NCBI GenBank assembly: GCA_037178625.1
Contig: JAWZXG010000029.1
Coordinates: forward strand, 1-64,000
Source of the DNA: Skeletonema tropicum
Taxonomy: Eukaryota > Bacillariophyta > Thalassiosirophyceae > Thalassiosirales > Thalassiosiraceae
Direction: 5' to 3'
DNA: 64,000 nucleotides
A program made the position numbers and the translations under genes. Positions 31,374 to 42,083 of this stretch are shown here, in pieces. Positions within the stretch are counted from its first letter, which is position 1; every line of letters starts with the position of its first letter. The notes under the pieces were generated by a model that saw only the letters and a list, made by a program, of their open reading frames with translations, made no database searches and was not told where the DNA came from.

Positions 31374-32687
31374 ATGTGTGTCCCTCAAGAATCTTCCCCC
31401 AAGCTAGCCCAAACCGACCAATGGGTCAAATCCTTCGACTTCGACGCATTCACCGCCGACATGAAAAAACTCGGAGATGAACTCGAAAAGAACCAAGGCG
31501 ACGCAGACGTACGTCACCTCAACAAAATGATCATGTGGAGTAACACGTGCGGTTTGGTTGGATTGCTCACCATGGGATTCGGCGTGAGCATCATCCCCGT
31601 TGTGGCCCTGTCGACCTTTACCTTTACCAGGTGGACAATGATTGCTCACCACACTTGTCATGGTGGGTATGATAAATGCCACCCCAACAAGAATCGTTGG
31701 AACAGGTTCAAGTTCGCTGTGGGTGGGACCTGGAATCGCATGTGTGATTGGTTCGATTGGATGATGCCCGAGGCTTGGAATGTCGAACACAACAACCGTC
31801 ATCACTACTGTTTGAGTGAGATTGAGGATCCGGATCTTGTGGAGAACAATCTCGTCGATTTGAGGAACTTGCCTGTCCCCGTCTTCATCAAGTGGATGGC
31901 TTTGCCCCTACTTGTCACTACATGGAAGTGGTTTTATTATGCACCCAACACCTACAAGGAATTGAAGTTGGCCAAATGGAGAAAGCAGGGAAAGAAGATC
32001 CCCGATGATGTTATTCCCAGTGATGCTGTTACCGTACGAAGCTTGATCTTTGGTGGAACTCCCTTCTACTCCTTCAGTGAATTCTTCTCAGTCGTTATCG
32101 GACCCTACCTCCTTATCCACTTCTTCCTTTTCCCATTGCCTCTTCTTGCTATTGGTGAATACATGGGTACCGGTCATGACATGTACATTTCTGCCGTCAA
32201 GAACTTGTTCCTTGCCGAGTTACTCACCAACTTCCACGGATTCGTTGCCATCGTGACCAACCACGCTGGTGACGACATGTATCGCTTCCGTGAGGGATGC
32301 AGACCTTACTCGGGATCCTTCTACCTTCGTCAAGTCCTTGCATCTGTCGACTTCTGGACTGGAAGTGACTTCAATGACTTCATGCATGGATACCTTAACT
32401 ACCAGATTGAGCACCACATGTGGCCGAGTCTTTCGATGCTTTCTTACAAGAGATCACAACCTCTTGTGAAGGCTCTCTGCAAGAAGCATGGTGTCCCTTA
32501 CGTCCAAGAGAACGTCTTCTGGAGGACAAAGAAGACCATTGATATCATGACTGGATCTGCCAGTATGAGATGGTTCCCCGAGGAGTATGAGAAGAAGTTC
32601 CTTGCGAGAGATGCCGTTTTGGAGTTAGAGAAGAAGAACAAGAAGACCACTCTTCTTTCCGACAAGGCCATGGAGGCTGTTGAGTAG
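31374..32687 (+). CDS. Fatty-acid desaturase, membrane type
   Basis: A single exon of 437 residues from the ATG at 31374; an in-frame ATG at 31305 would add an implausible His-run leader. Three histidine boxes bind the di-iron centre: HHTCH at 92-96, HNNRHH at 139-144 and QIEHH at 344-348. The third box with Gln is the type seen in front-end (delta-4/5/6/8) and some sphingolipid desaturases, but there is no N-terminal cytochrome b5 domain. Hydrophobic segments flank the boxes (about 60-82, 168-190, 235-262, 280-300). It probably desaturates an acyl chain in the ER or plastid membrane. No plastid signal is visible; substrate and position are unknown. A second, partial copy of its 3' end lies just downstream. 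Confidence 0.85.
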   Translation: MCVPQESSPKLAQTDQWVKSFDFDAFTADMKKLGDELEKNQGDADVRHLNKMIMWSNTCGLVGLLTMGFGVSIIPVVALSTFTFTRWTMIAHHTCHGGYDKCHPNKNRWNRFKFAVGGTWNRMCDWFDWMMPEAWNVEHNNRHHYCLSEIEDPDLVENNLVDLRNLPVPVFIKWMALPLLVTTWKWFYYAPNTYKELKLAKWRKQGKKIPDDVIPSDAVTVRSLIFGGTPFYSFSEFFSVVIGPYLLIHFFLFPLPLLAIGEYMGTGHDMYISAVKNLFLAELLTNFHGFVAIVTNHAGDDMYRFREGCRPYSGSFYLRQVLASVDFWTGSDFNDFMHGYLNYQIEHHMWPSLSMLSYKRSQPLVKALCKKHGVPYVQENVFWRTKKTIDIMTGSASMRWFPEEYEKKFLARDAVLELEKKNKKTTLLSDKAMEAVE

Positions 32688-33007
32688 ACGATTCTCGTTC
32701 GACTATAACTGGTGCGATGTTGTACGCTTGCAAGCTGCCTGGATTTAAAGTAATGATTAGTTTTACCACCCAAATGAGATTGTTTCATATGTAGCTAGCT
32801 TGAAACTCGCAGATGCCGTTTTGGAGTTAGAGAAGAAGAATAAGAAGACCTCTCTTCTTTATGACAAGGCCATGGAAGCTGTTGAGTAAACGATTCTCGT
32901 TCGACTATAACTGGTGAGATGCTGTACGCTTGCAAGCTGCCTGTGATTTAAAGTAATGATTAGTTTTACCACCCAAATGAAATTATTTCATATGTAGCTA
33001 GCTTGAA
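32609..33007. repeat. Tandem duplication of the desaturase 3' end
   Basis: Bases 32609-32805 (last 26 codons, stop and 3' UTR) are repeated at 32811-33007 with about 12 changes, offset 202 bp. The second copy would still read DAVLELEKKNKKTSLLYDKA to a stop but has no upstream exon. Its right end overlaps the last codons of the convergent DUF599 gene. Confidence 0.9.
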
Positions 33008-33936
33008 AGTTTTCATAACCGAGTCCCTCAGGCTTCTTGTCTATTTGTCGAAAGAATAAGATCAGTGCCACAGACGATGCAAAGAACGCCCTACCTCCGC
33101 CGACAACCCACGCAATAGGAGCAATACTAATATACATTGACCGCAAACCTAACCATTGGCAACTTTCTGTCTTTCTCATAATGTTGTCAACCTTGGTATC
33201 GTTCTTAACTGGAAACATGAATCCAGCGTGGGTCATGAGGCTGCATTACAGAATTGCAGATGAGTAAGGATTACGACAAGAAATAATTTAGCAAAAACAT
33301 AACAGTATCTACTCACCGAACTCCTTGAAGGAACTGATTTGCAGAAAAGAGCATAGTTGCAGAAATTGTTAGCAGTTGAACGATCAATAGTCGACGTTCC
33401 CACTTGTTCGATGCACTTCGTAGAATGTCCCATACTTTTCCAGTGATTAGGGTGAGCAGGCTTAAAACTGTAGAAGCCAGAAAGGACTGAGCAGTCATTG
33501 CATTTCTCAAAGTTTGTATAGCGTATAACCATCCATCTGAATCTCTATTATTGTTTCGATGGCGCATAATAATGTTGAGTATAATATATGTTGAGTATAA
33601 TATGGTCGATGAGTGTGTGGAATGTGTAATAGACTAGCATTTTACTCACTTCACGTGTCTTGCCCATTGCTCCCTCGCATCAGCTTGATATTGCCTCCAA
33701 GTAACGCAGCTTCCGGTTTCTTGATTCTTTCTCTCTTCATTAGATAGTCTTATATGATACCCAGAGAGTAAAGCTATAGATGATGTAACCAAGGCTATAT
33801 TTACTCCTGGTGAGACAGCTCGAGTTTCTGTGCATACTCTTCGTGATTGCTTGTCTCTGATTGTGCTGGTATAAGGATGATTCGACACAAACGCAGTTGC
33901 GGACGTAGAAACGAGCAGCAATACGAGGATCTTCAT
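32988..33936 (-). CDS. DUF599-family membrane protein
   Basis: Three exons, 33936-33650, 33544-33317 and 33240-32988, with introns of 105 and 76 bp (GTGAGT donors), give 255 residues. The N-terminus MKILVLLLVSTSATAFVSNH is a signal peptide followed by a Phe-centred motif like diatom plastid precursors. After splicing DGWLYAIQTLRNAMTAQSFLAST matches the family's Q-T-L-R-N segment, and RLMTHAGFMFPV with LGLRSMYISIAPIAWVVGG matches its C-terminus. About four hydrophobic segments fit a small integral membrane protein. The function of DUF599 is unknown. Upstream in-frame ATGs at 33939, 33954 and 33993 are alternatives. The stop codon lies inside the duplicated desaturase 3' UTR. Confidence 0.7.
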
Positions 33937-34028
33937 CATCGGTTGGAGGAACATCAGCGTATTGTAAGAGGTGGAAAGTGGAAAGGCTGGCAAAATAGAG
34001 CAATACTTTTATATGAATAAAAGTGGAG

Positions 34029-34260
34029 GTTCGTTCAGGAAGGGTTCAGGAGCGGATAGGCCACCAGATAGCGGGGAGCGGGCGTACCCACATGAGACGA
34101 TGGTTTGAGGAGAGGCTTGGTAGGAGAAATTCGGGTATTTTTGGTCAATATAAGATGACAATAATTAATATTTTGGATATTTTTATCTCATTTATACCCG
34201 ATTTTGCATGATGTGGGCCCAACTGGGCGCCGCCCGCAACAAGCTGCTCTCGTTGCCTAT
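34029..34260 (+). repeat. Diverged relative of the Penelope-like 5' flank
   Basis: The block resembles 9527-9713: both contain a GGGGGCG-TGCCCACA or GCGGGCGTACCCACA segment, then GGCTTG..GGAGA..TTCGG, and finish with TTGCA..GTGGGCCC before a CAA-rich boundary. Identity is patchy with short gaps. It is probably an old fragment of the same element family, without the reverse transcriptase. Confidence 0.5.
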
Positions 34261-34407
34261 GTATTTCGAATTTGGATTGTAACAACCTGATACCTGATAC
34301 ATACTGATAACGAATAACGATGACCTATAGGCAGTATCGTACTTCGTCGGTGATATCGTAGGCGGAATACAACTGTGCGGCCCAACAAACCCTTGGTCAA
34401 TTAAAAT

Positions 34408-34780
34408 ATGAGCGCAATTTTTGACTTCTCAAGTCTATTGACGGTCATTCTTTTACTGATATGCACTTGTGCCTATCTCAGAGATATGAGACCGACAATT
34501 TTTGACGGTGGCCAGGTGAGACGCTTGCTAGCTTTGCTTTGTTGTCTTGGACAAGCCGCATATATTTTCATTGGCATGCATATTTACACGCAAATAATGT
34601 AAGTGCTCACAACTCAATTATCTCTACGCTATTCTGCAGATACCAAAGCCTGGTGAACGTCTGAAACGATCAGGGGTGACGGGGTTCTTCTGGAAAATGA
34701 GTAGGATAGGGGAAAGATTGAGCCCATACGTTGGTGTTAGCTGTGCAATCATGGCTATTCATATCCTTTTCTTCAAATAG
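34408..34780 (+). CDS. Kish/TMEM167 secretory-pathway protein
   Basis: Exons 34408-34515 and 34640-34780 (intron 124 bp, GTGAGA...CTGCAG) encode 82 residues. The protein starts [20 protein letters not shown], nearly invariant in Kish proteins, and exon 2 supplies [20 protein letters not shown] and a second membrane segment ending [11 protein letters not shown]. Two membrane spans and this length are standard for the family. Kish is a conserved small Golgi/ER membrane protein implicated in constitutive secretion. Exon 2 is shorter than 50 codons and would be missed without splicing. Confidence 0.95.
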
Positions 34781-35178
34781 AAAGATGCGTGTGCATCACA
34801 ATCTACATGGCGTCTTGATTAGGTTTTCGACAATAATCAAGAGGAAGTACAATAATTTTGATGAAAATAGTACAATAATTATCAACGGTCTATGGATGGG
34901 GGCGGAATAAGGAATGTGGCGCTTGCCTTTCAGTTCATAGGTTAGGGTTAGGTGTGTTTGCCATTATTGGGTCACCTTGATGCGGCAAACGTCAATTTAT
35001 CCACAATGTTGTCAAGTATGGATGAACTAAAACATTTCAGTCATTGAAAATAACAACTCTAATTTACGTGTCGAGAGCCATATCATGAATTCTGATCAAG
35101 GCAAATCAATCTAATACTATGACCTACATTCAGCGAATCATCAAGTTCATTTTTGCGTTTCATGGGAGTCTGCCTCAA
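34781..35178. other. Intergenic stretch
   Basis: 398 bp between the Kish and LicD-type genes, which converge. Nothing recognisable was seen. Confidence 0.5.
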
Positions 35179-36186
35179 TCACCTTTTGCATTTTGTGTCG
35201 CCATGCGGTCTCTTCTCCTTATCTGGTATTCTCCAAGTCGAACCATACACACGTTCTAGTACCTTTTCAGCATCATTGGGAATGCTGACTTGAAATGAAT
35301 CCTGGTAAACTCCTCTACGTTGGGCTGGACGAAAACTATCCATTGAGTGCTCACATCCTAATTGATCTTTTATCATGCTGTTCGATTTACTTCCATCACT
35401 AGAAGACAGCTCTTTTGCAATGAAAATATCGGCATAAGGGTAAACGAGAGGATACCATTCGTAACTCGACGATGTCCATAACTTAGCTAGCTCCCCATTC
35501 ATAAATTTGTCCGTGACGCATACTCGATGATAATAGTTGTCAAAGAAGAACGCAATGCCATGATCGTACCACACTTTCTTATCTTCTGTTGACATGTCAT
35601 ACATTGCGGCAAGTGTACGTTCTGTAGCAATATAATCATTGTCGGACGTCCAGGGTATCAGTTTGTCATTCCGGACTAGGCCAAGTAACATGCCGTAGCT
35701 ACTAAAGTATTCAAAGCCAAGATTGCACATGACAGCATCAAATGCAGCAGCCATGTCTCGCAGAATGTGCACGCAGCACGGAGGTTTTGTTGGATCATTG
35801 TAAATTGTAGGTCCGAAGGTATCACAATGTGTGTTGGTGGTGGAATTCCAATCGCATTTGAATTCTAGACAAGAATCGTATTTGGAGTTTTGCCGACCAG
35901 AAGATTCGTCTTCAATTGGATAATGGACAGTAGAGGTTGAATAATGCGACACATCTCGTAGTGGACGACATTCCTGTTGTGAACCTTTTTGATACGGATG
36001 CTGCTTTGCCAACTTGGGGTTGTTGTTATGTGCTTTGTGGTCCGAAGCAACCCCAAGTTGATCGTCGATATCGCGTAGGACGTAGAACCATAATACGAAG
36101 AGCGAAGCAAAGCCAGCATATTTCCATTTCTGCATCGTCATTTGATACTTGCGGCTGCTGCCCTTCCCTCCGCTGAATTGGGCCAT
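35179..36186 (-). CDS. LicD/fukutin-type type II membrane protein
   Basis: A single exon, 335 residues. One membrane anchor at about 23-42 (KYAGFASLFVLWFYVL) follows a short basic N-terminus, typical of Golgi enzymes. YGMLLGLVRNDKLIPWTSDNDYI at about 165-187 matches the LicD signature (G-x-LLG-x-R...IPW-D-D-D), in which the acidic residues bind metal. Here the usual DDD is TSDND, so two acids remain. LicD-domain proteins transfer phosphocholine or related phospho-groups to glycans (bacterial LicD, animal FKTN/FKRP). The likely role is modification of a lumenal glycan in the Golgi; the donor is unknown. The gene has no close partners. Confidence 0.75.
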   Translation of the reverse strand: MAQFSGGKGSSRKYQMTMQKWKYAGFASLFVLWFYVLRDIDDQLGVASDHKAHNNNPKLAKQHPYQKGSQQECRPLRDVSHYSTSTVHYPIEDESSGRQNSKYDSCLEFKCDWNSTTNTHCDTFGPTIYNDPTKPPCCVHILRDMAAAFDAVMCNLGFEYFSSYGMLLGLVRNDKLIPWTSDNDYIATERTLAAMYDMSTEDKKVWYDHGIAFFFDNYYHRVCVTDKFMNGELAKLWTSSSYEWYPLVYPYADIFIAKELSSSDGSKSNSMIKDQLGCEHSMDSFRPAQRRGVYQDSFQVSIPNDAEKVLERVYGSTWRIPDKEKRPHGDTKCKR

Positions 36187-36401
36187 ACTTACTACTATTC
36201 ATTCAAGGTGGGCATCACTCTGAACTCTGGACTCTGGAACAACCACCACCAACCAAACAATAAAGTAAGCTCTCAATGCTTTTGCGACTTCGACTTGAGT
36301 TGCTTTGGCGGGCTCATGAGGGTACCGGCGACCAGGGCACATAAGTAGGTAGGGCACATCGGCGACCGGCGACCGAGCGACAGAACAGATAGAGTGACTT
36401 T

Positions 36402-39400
36402 TAGCGTAATGGAATTTCACCATTTTTGGAGGGGGTTGAAAATTGCAGGTTGAAATTTCAGAAATTTCAGAAATTTCAAGGGATTAAATTTCACTCTAGC
36501 TTATCCTGAGATAGTCGTAATACTTTGCACTCTGCAGTCAACACATCACTCTAAGAGAGACTGTCAGCAAGCTTCTTTCCAAGCATCTTCTTCGCATCCA
36601 TGATATGACGGAGGTTTTCCTTCCCTCGAAGAAGTGCAACACCAGTTGGATCCTTCATCCTATTCCTATCCTTCACAAGAATGCTGTTCTTCAGAGGTTT
36701 GGCCCTACGCTCACAATCCATCGATCCGACAGTTCCCATAGACATTAGAGGCTTAGCAACCAATCGATAGAAGTCAGATGATCCTGCATAACATTCAAAC
36801 CACGTGATGCGACCAGAAATAGCACCAGTTGATTCCACATACTGTACCACATTTTTGATACTAAAAGACTTGTTGTTCTGTTGCAGCTGTTCCAAAGATG
36901 GAAGCGATGGAAGTGGAACGTCAAAAGAATGAAACCAGTCATTGTTTTGAGTATCAAAGTCCTCAAAATCCTTTTTAACTCTCCTCCGCATCTCATCAGA
37001 ACCATCTTCACCCAAAGGCACATACCACTCGATCATCTTCCTTACGAGCGCAGCCTTGTTAGTCTGCAGGTAGAACAACTCCCTCCACACACGAGAGTTT
37101 GGGTCACAGAGGAAACACATCAAGTGATGCTCATCGAGTAAACCAACCTTCAGTCCGCTGGGATCAACACCATCCATATTGAAACGTTCACGGATCATAC
37201 CAGCAACTTCTGCTCTTGAGCCCTGACCAAGAAGTTCATCAAACTCGGGAGTGAGACACTTGTTAATATCATTGCGCAGCGCTTGAACCAAGAGGGGGTA
37301 AGCACTAAGTGGCATATCCTTGCGGGAACAAGCCAAATGTGCTTCCTTGAAAGGGAGCGTGAAGGCAATAACAACATCAAACATCTTCCAAATATTTTCC
37401 TTCTTGAAGTGCTCCATCAGCTCATCCAACTCAGCTTGCTTTGTTGCAGTGCGCTCACTACGATACTTTTGATACTCCGCCTTGCCAGGAAGTACAAGAA
37501 GAAAGTCACGACACTTGCGAGCGCTCACAACAACGTCATGTAGAAGGTTCATCCGTGTCTCCACGGGGCAGAAAACTTTGGAGTAAAACACGAGCTCATC
37601 CACTAGAGCTGCGCTGCGTCGGAAAGAATCAATGCGATCAATCTTCACGAAGTCCCTGACTTTCCTAGCATACTATATGACAAGTTGCATAACTGAAGTC
37701 TTGGCTAGGTCTTTCATAAGCAAATCGATGCAATGAGCCGGATCGCGTGTAACTATGACCTTCATCCCTGGATACTTTTCTTCAAGTTCCTTCCCAACTC
37801 GATCCGCAACATGCCTTGCAGCATTATCAACAGGAATGCTCACAATCTTCGCATTGTATTCTTTCATGACGTTTTCACAAACCCTCACAGCATCCTCTAT
37901 TTCGGCTTCGGTAACATGCTTATCGCTTCCAAGATCTTTCCATTCGAGGAAGAGTGAGAAGTCACTCTTCGCGACGGTGTATACGATCTAGGCAGAAGAG
38001 GATACAGCAGGGCAACATAAATAGTAGTGAGACAATTGAAAGCAATGAAGTTATTGTACAGAACATAAATCACGTACCTTTTGTTTGCCCAAGACAGTGA
38101 CTCCATCCATCGCAACATTTACATGTCCGGGAATTTTTGCCATAAATGATTTCAACTCCGATGTCGTTTGTTTATCAATTTTAATGACATACTTGTCATA
38201 GATTGTTTCAACATCACTTGGAATGAACTTCAAGATGGCAGGGTATCGTTGGTGTAGGCTTGCTTGCACCCAAGGATCCAATAGACGACTCAATGGCTCG
38301 CCACGAGCGACAATGGCTCGTACCTCGTGCATGAGTACAATGTCAGCAGATGCCTGGTTCATGCTCTTACCATACGTGTGCTCCATAGTAGTTTGTGCAG
38401 ATGGTACACGCTTTGTTTTCTTGCGAGGGGGAACGGATGTGGAGGTGGATTTGGTGACATCACTAACGTCCCCAGAGTTGGATAGTAGATCAATCACCGC
38501 AACGGGGCCATGATTACTACGCATGGCAGCAACAGTTTCACTTGGGTTGGATTGAAGTGCAAGATACGTTGCTTGTTTCTTATTCGCTTGAGCCCCTCCT
38601 TCGATTTGTCTCCTTGTGTGAGGGCATGTCAACCCTTCACATTCGTGGAGAGAATGTTTTCTAGCTCTTGTTGCATTAAATGTCGCTAGCAACTTGTTGT
38701 ACTTAGGACAGTGCTTGCATACAATACGTAACTTGCCATTGGGTTGGGGCGTGATTTCGTATTGGGAATAGAGCGTTGAGTCTCGTTGCTTTTTGGCATC
38801 CGGAGCTGCTGCAAAAGGCACAGCAGCAGGTGGTGCTGCGGGTGGATCGACTGCAGCGACGGCAGGTGGATCGACAGCAGCGACGGCAGCATCGGCAGTT
38901 GGGGCCGCAGCGGTGAGCTTGTGTTGGACACAGTGAAGACACATGAGAGCGGTATGGGAGTTGGCAAGTGTTTTTGCATGATCATTAAGATCCCCTGCAG
39001 GGTTTTTGTAGGATGGGTTGCCCACAATTTCCTCACAGTAGAGTTTACCGCAAAGGGCACCATGAATTGGTCCTTCACACATCATGCACTGATGATCAGC
39101 CGGGTTGTTGAGGGGGGAGTTCTTCATGCCACAAAGGGCGTTGGCGGCGCATGTCAAAAGCATTATTGTTGAAGATTATTGAATTGTTGTTGTTATTGCC
39201 AGGCAAACTATGACAGCGTGGTAGACGGCAGAGTGAACAAAAAGTTGATTTGTGCACATACCCGCACCCAAAATAAGAGCCATCCGCGCCCAAAATCATC
39301 TGGTACATGCCAATGCAGGAACACGCATGTAAGCTGAATTACTACGAAGGAATAAGTAATACTGCATTGTTAGTCGCCAGCATTTTGGTGAAGAGTTACT

Positions 39401-39639
39401 CTCCGCTGAGTTGACAAACTCATCATCTGGATGGTGCGTGGTGTTCTTTGGGGTTTGGTGGTTGGTGGAATGAAGGGTCTTAGGTTATTTTTGTGCTACG
39501 TGTTGGTTCAGTACCATCCGTTCGCGCCAGAATTTTTGTGAAATTTCATTGTTGGCCAAAATTGGTGCAACTTTCACCCTGTAAATTTCACGAAAGTTGC
39601 AGTAGTGAAATTTCACCCTTTTGAAATTCCATTACGCTA
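36402..39639 (-). mobile_element. hAT element, full length, perfect 8-bp target duplication
   Basis: The element is 3238 bp long with 18-bp perfect terminal inverted repeats starting TAGCGTAATGGAATTTCA, flanked on both sides by GTGACTTT (36394-36401 and 39640-39647). Subterminal regions contain many GAAATTTC-like palindromes on both ends, possible transposase binding sites. It encodes a BED-finger transposase on the minus strand. It is the likely parent type of copies A and B. It sits in a promoter-like repeat upstream of the MYND gene. The target duplication is undecayed, so insertion is recent. Confidence 0.97.
36551..39163 (-). pseudogene. hAT transposase with one in-frame stop
   Basis: Exon 1 is 39163-38078 and exon 2 starts at 37987, after a 90-bp intron (GTACGT...CCTAG); the frame then runs to 36551. 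In all this is 840 codons with a single internal TAG at 37673-37675 (about codon 467). Exon 1 has two Cys-rich clusters (CMMCEGPIHGALCGKLYC and CLHC) and a BED-type finger, CKHCPKYNKLL..HSLHEC, at about 153-181, after a run of VDPPAAV-like repeats. Exon 2 has VTRDPAHCIDLLMKD, matching the hAT C-x2-H region after the second catalytic Asp, and continues with no other defect. Readthrough, a sequencing error or recent inactivation are possible. Copy B shows that the downstream half is well conserved. Confidence 0.8.
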
Positions 39640-39647
39640 GTGACTTT

Positions 39648-39790
39648 GTGAAGGCATATTTTCTACCCTCGGAGCCAAGAGACCTTCCCCCTCCATCCCT
39701 CGGGTGTCAAAATCTTAAATCTTGGCACCGATGACGAATGACGACATCGAAAATCATTTCACGATTCACGATGATGCCGCACTTTTCGCA
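39648..39790. repeat. Upstream repeat R1, shared with the ETF alpha promoter
   Basis: GCATATTTTCTACCCTCGGA and the following 110 bp (CCTCGGGTGTCAAAATCTT, TGATGCC-CACTTTTC) closely match 41876-41995, upstream of the ETF alpha gene. R1 lies 100 bp before the MYND gene and directly abuts the hAT target duplication. The two copies are direct repeats about 2.2 kb apart, flanking the MYND gene. Confidence 0.8.
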
Positions 39791-39910
39791 TTACATATGT
39801 ACTTATCTATCAGGGCTGCATGTTTGGCGTCATTTTCGGCGTTGCTAGAGTTGCTTTCATCTAAGGCGTTTGGCGTTGTGTTGTGTTGATGCATGCGTTG
39901 TGTCGCTGCA

Positions 39911-41571
39911 ATGGATGAAGAAAATAAGGCAGTAGGATGTTGTGCCGTCTGCGGCAAAAGCGGAAGTATCAAGATCTGCACAAGATGTCGGGATGTGCAT
40001 TATTGCTCCATCGAATGTCAGAAAATCCAATGGCCTAAGCACAAATTGACGTGCAAGCCCAGTAAGTTACTTTTTTTTCATTTCTTCTTGCTATAGTGTA
40101 CCTATGAAGTGCTGTTTCATAACTCATATTGCATGCATTACATTTCATATATTTAGACTACTGGCGTGAAACAATTGACGCAATAGACCGTAGTATTGAA
40201 GACGAGGCGCTAGCTCCACATGAAGTGAAAACGCTGAAGCTGAAGTTGAAATGTCTCGTAGGCTCCGTGAATAATCATGAGCCGTTGGATAAAAGCTTGC
40301 CTGATATTTTTTGTATGTTTGCCCTTGCAAACTTGTTTTCTGAAAGTAGGGGTGTGTTTGTTCAGACGAAAAATAGTGCAGAGCCCAAGTTTGGATATGT
40401 CAAGTCAAATGGATCAATCGATGGTATGGGCAGTGTCGATATGCATGCTATGGAACGTTTATGGCAAAAGAAACGGGTTCAAAAGTTTGAGGTTCAACTA
40501 GTTACTGACGATGGAAAGGACGGTGAAATTGTTTCGGTAGAGGCACATCAACTAAGGATGGTTCCCATTAGAGACGAGAGGCATTCGAAGTATTCAATGA
40601 TGTCTGAGGACATACCGATCGGAATTGATCCTGATGAATTTGTGTTCAATAACGACTCACTCCCTGAAGGGGTTTCCTGGCAGTACTTAGAAGGAGATGA
40701 GTGGATCAACTATCCATTTGGCTTGTCCTGTCGGATTGAGTCTCTGTATAGTTGCAATTCGCCGCACTATTTGTACACGCCTGGCAACCCGCACACGTCT
40801 GGCCAATATGTATACTCAGCTGTTATGGGGCAAGAAGTCGGTAATGCAAAGTGTGCCTTTTTTCACGACACTTCGACACGGCAAATCATCTTTGAGGTGT
40901 CGAACCGTGGAGTTTGGGTAAGGACAAATCACAACCAAACTGATAACTTTACTGAAAGGGACCTTTATACTGGTATGACAAGGAGGGTGAGAAGAGTAGG
41001 GGGGGAGCCTCGTGCTGGTGGCGAGAGTGAGTATGGAAGTAAGGAACAAAGTAGGTCAATTTTCGAATCTGGTATGGTTGATTGGACAGATTGTAGACAG
41101 AAATGCGGCTTATGTGGTAAGACCGATGGTCCTTTTACCGTGACTGATTGTTGTGGTGCTACTATTTGTGACACGGAAGATCAGTATCAAATCAATTCTT
41201 ATGAAAGAGAAGGCCAATGTGTCCGAAATCATCGCTTGCAAAGTATCTGTGGTTTTCATAACTCTGAGGGCCACGGTGGGGACTGGAAAACGTGTAAAGA
41301 TTGCGAGGATTTCTTTCATCCCTACGACTATGCAGTTAAGGCCACATCTCAGGCTGTTGCGGGGACAGGAAGGAAATACAACTTCGATGACAATGTGCGC
41401 TCTGACGTTCACCCCGCTGATGTTCCATTTCCAACATGTCATAAATGCGAAGCATTTGTTAACACAACTGAAGAGAGCATGCGCACCCTCTCCATGCGAA
41501 AGAGTTTCAGTGGTGGAAAAGCTACCTGCTCCGGGTGTGGTGGTAGTTTTGGCAAGGTTGTGATGTCTTGA
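39911..41571 (+). CDS. MYND zinc-finger protein
   Basis: Exon 1 (39911-40061) and exon 2 (40157-41571), with a 95-bp intron (GTAAGT...TTTAG), give 521 residues; an ATG at 39893 adds six. A canonical MYND finger at about 11-50 ([29 protein letters not shown]) is a protein-protein interaction module. After a non-conserved middle, the C-terminus from about 365 is Cys/His-rich ([44 protein letters not shown]), probably further zinc sites. No SET domain is present, so it is not a SMYD methyltransferase. The molecular role is unknown. Confidence 0.8.
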
Positions 41572-41875
41572 ATTTAGAACTCAAACAACGCATTTTCGCC
41601 TACCACTTCGACGTTTATCACATCATATGCATCATCTTAGACATCTTCGAGTTTATATTGAATAATACTTGAAGAACTCTATAATCAAATGAACTTTGCA
41701 ATCGTGGCTCGTGAGTTTAGCCTCAACATATAGGTCTCATTCTTTATTATCTACTTTGACAGCACCTGTGCTGTAGAAATGGCAGATACAACCCAAACTT
41801 TTTGCTTTTGTAGCTTATTTACTCTTCGTTGGACCAAGGGCGTTGGACTCGACTCGCGCTCAGAGACTTGTGAAT

Positions 41876-41995
41876 GCATATTTTCTACCCTCGGAGCCAT
41901 GAGACCTTTCCCCTCCTTCCCTCGGGTGTCAAAATCTTTGGTGTCATTGACGAATCGAAAAATTCTTCACGATATGATGCCATCACACTTTTCTC
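41876..41995. repeat. Upstream repeat R2, before the ETF alpha gene
   Basis: Partner of 39648-39790, ending about 90 bp before the ETF alpha start codon. The match covers the CTACCCTCGGAGCCA and CCCTCGGGTGTCAAAATC segments with a few changes. A copied promoter is one reading. The rest of 41572-42083 shows no gene. Confidence 0.75.
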
Positions 41996-42083
41996 AGGGC
42001 AGTGTTCAGCGTTGGTTGACACTGAAGACTTAGCAATAAATAGACAATACTTCACCAGCCGCCAGCAGTAACTCAATAACACC

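Noticed and set aside
35937..36348. Plus-strand frames over the LicD-type gene
   Set aside because: These are shadows of the minus-strand gene and of its 5' flank.
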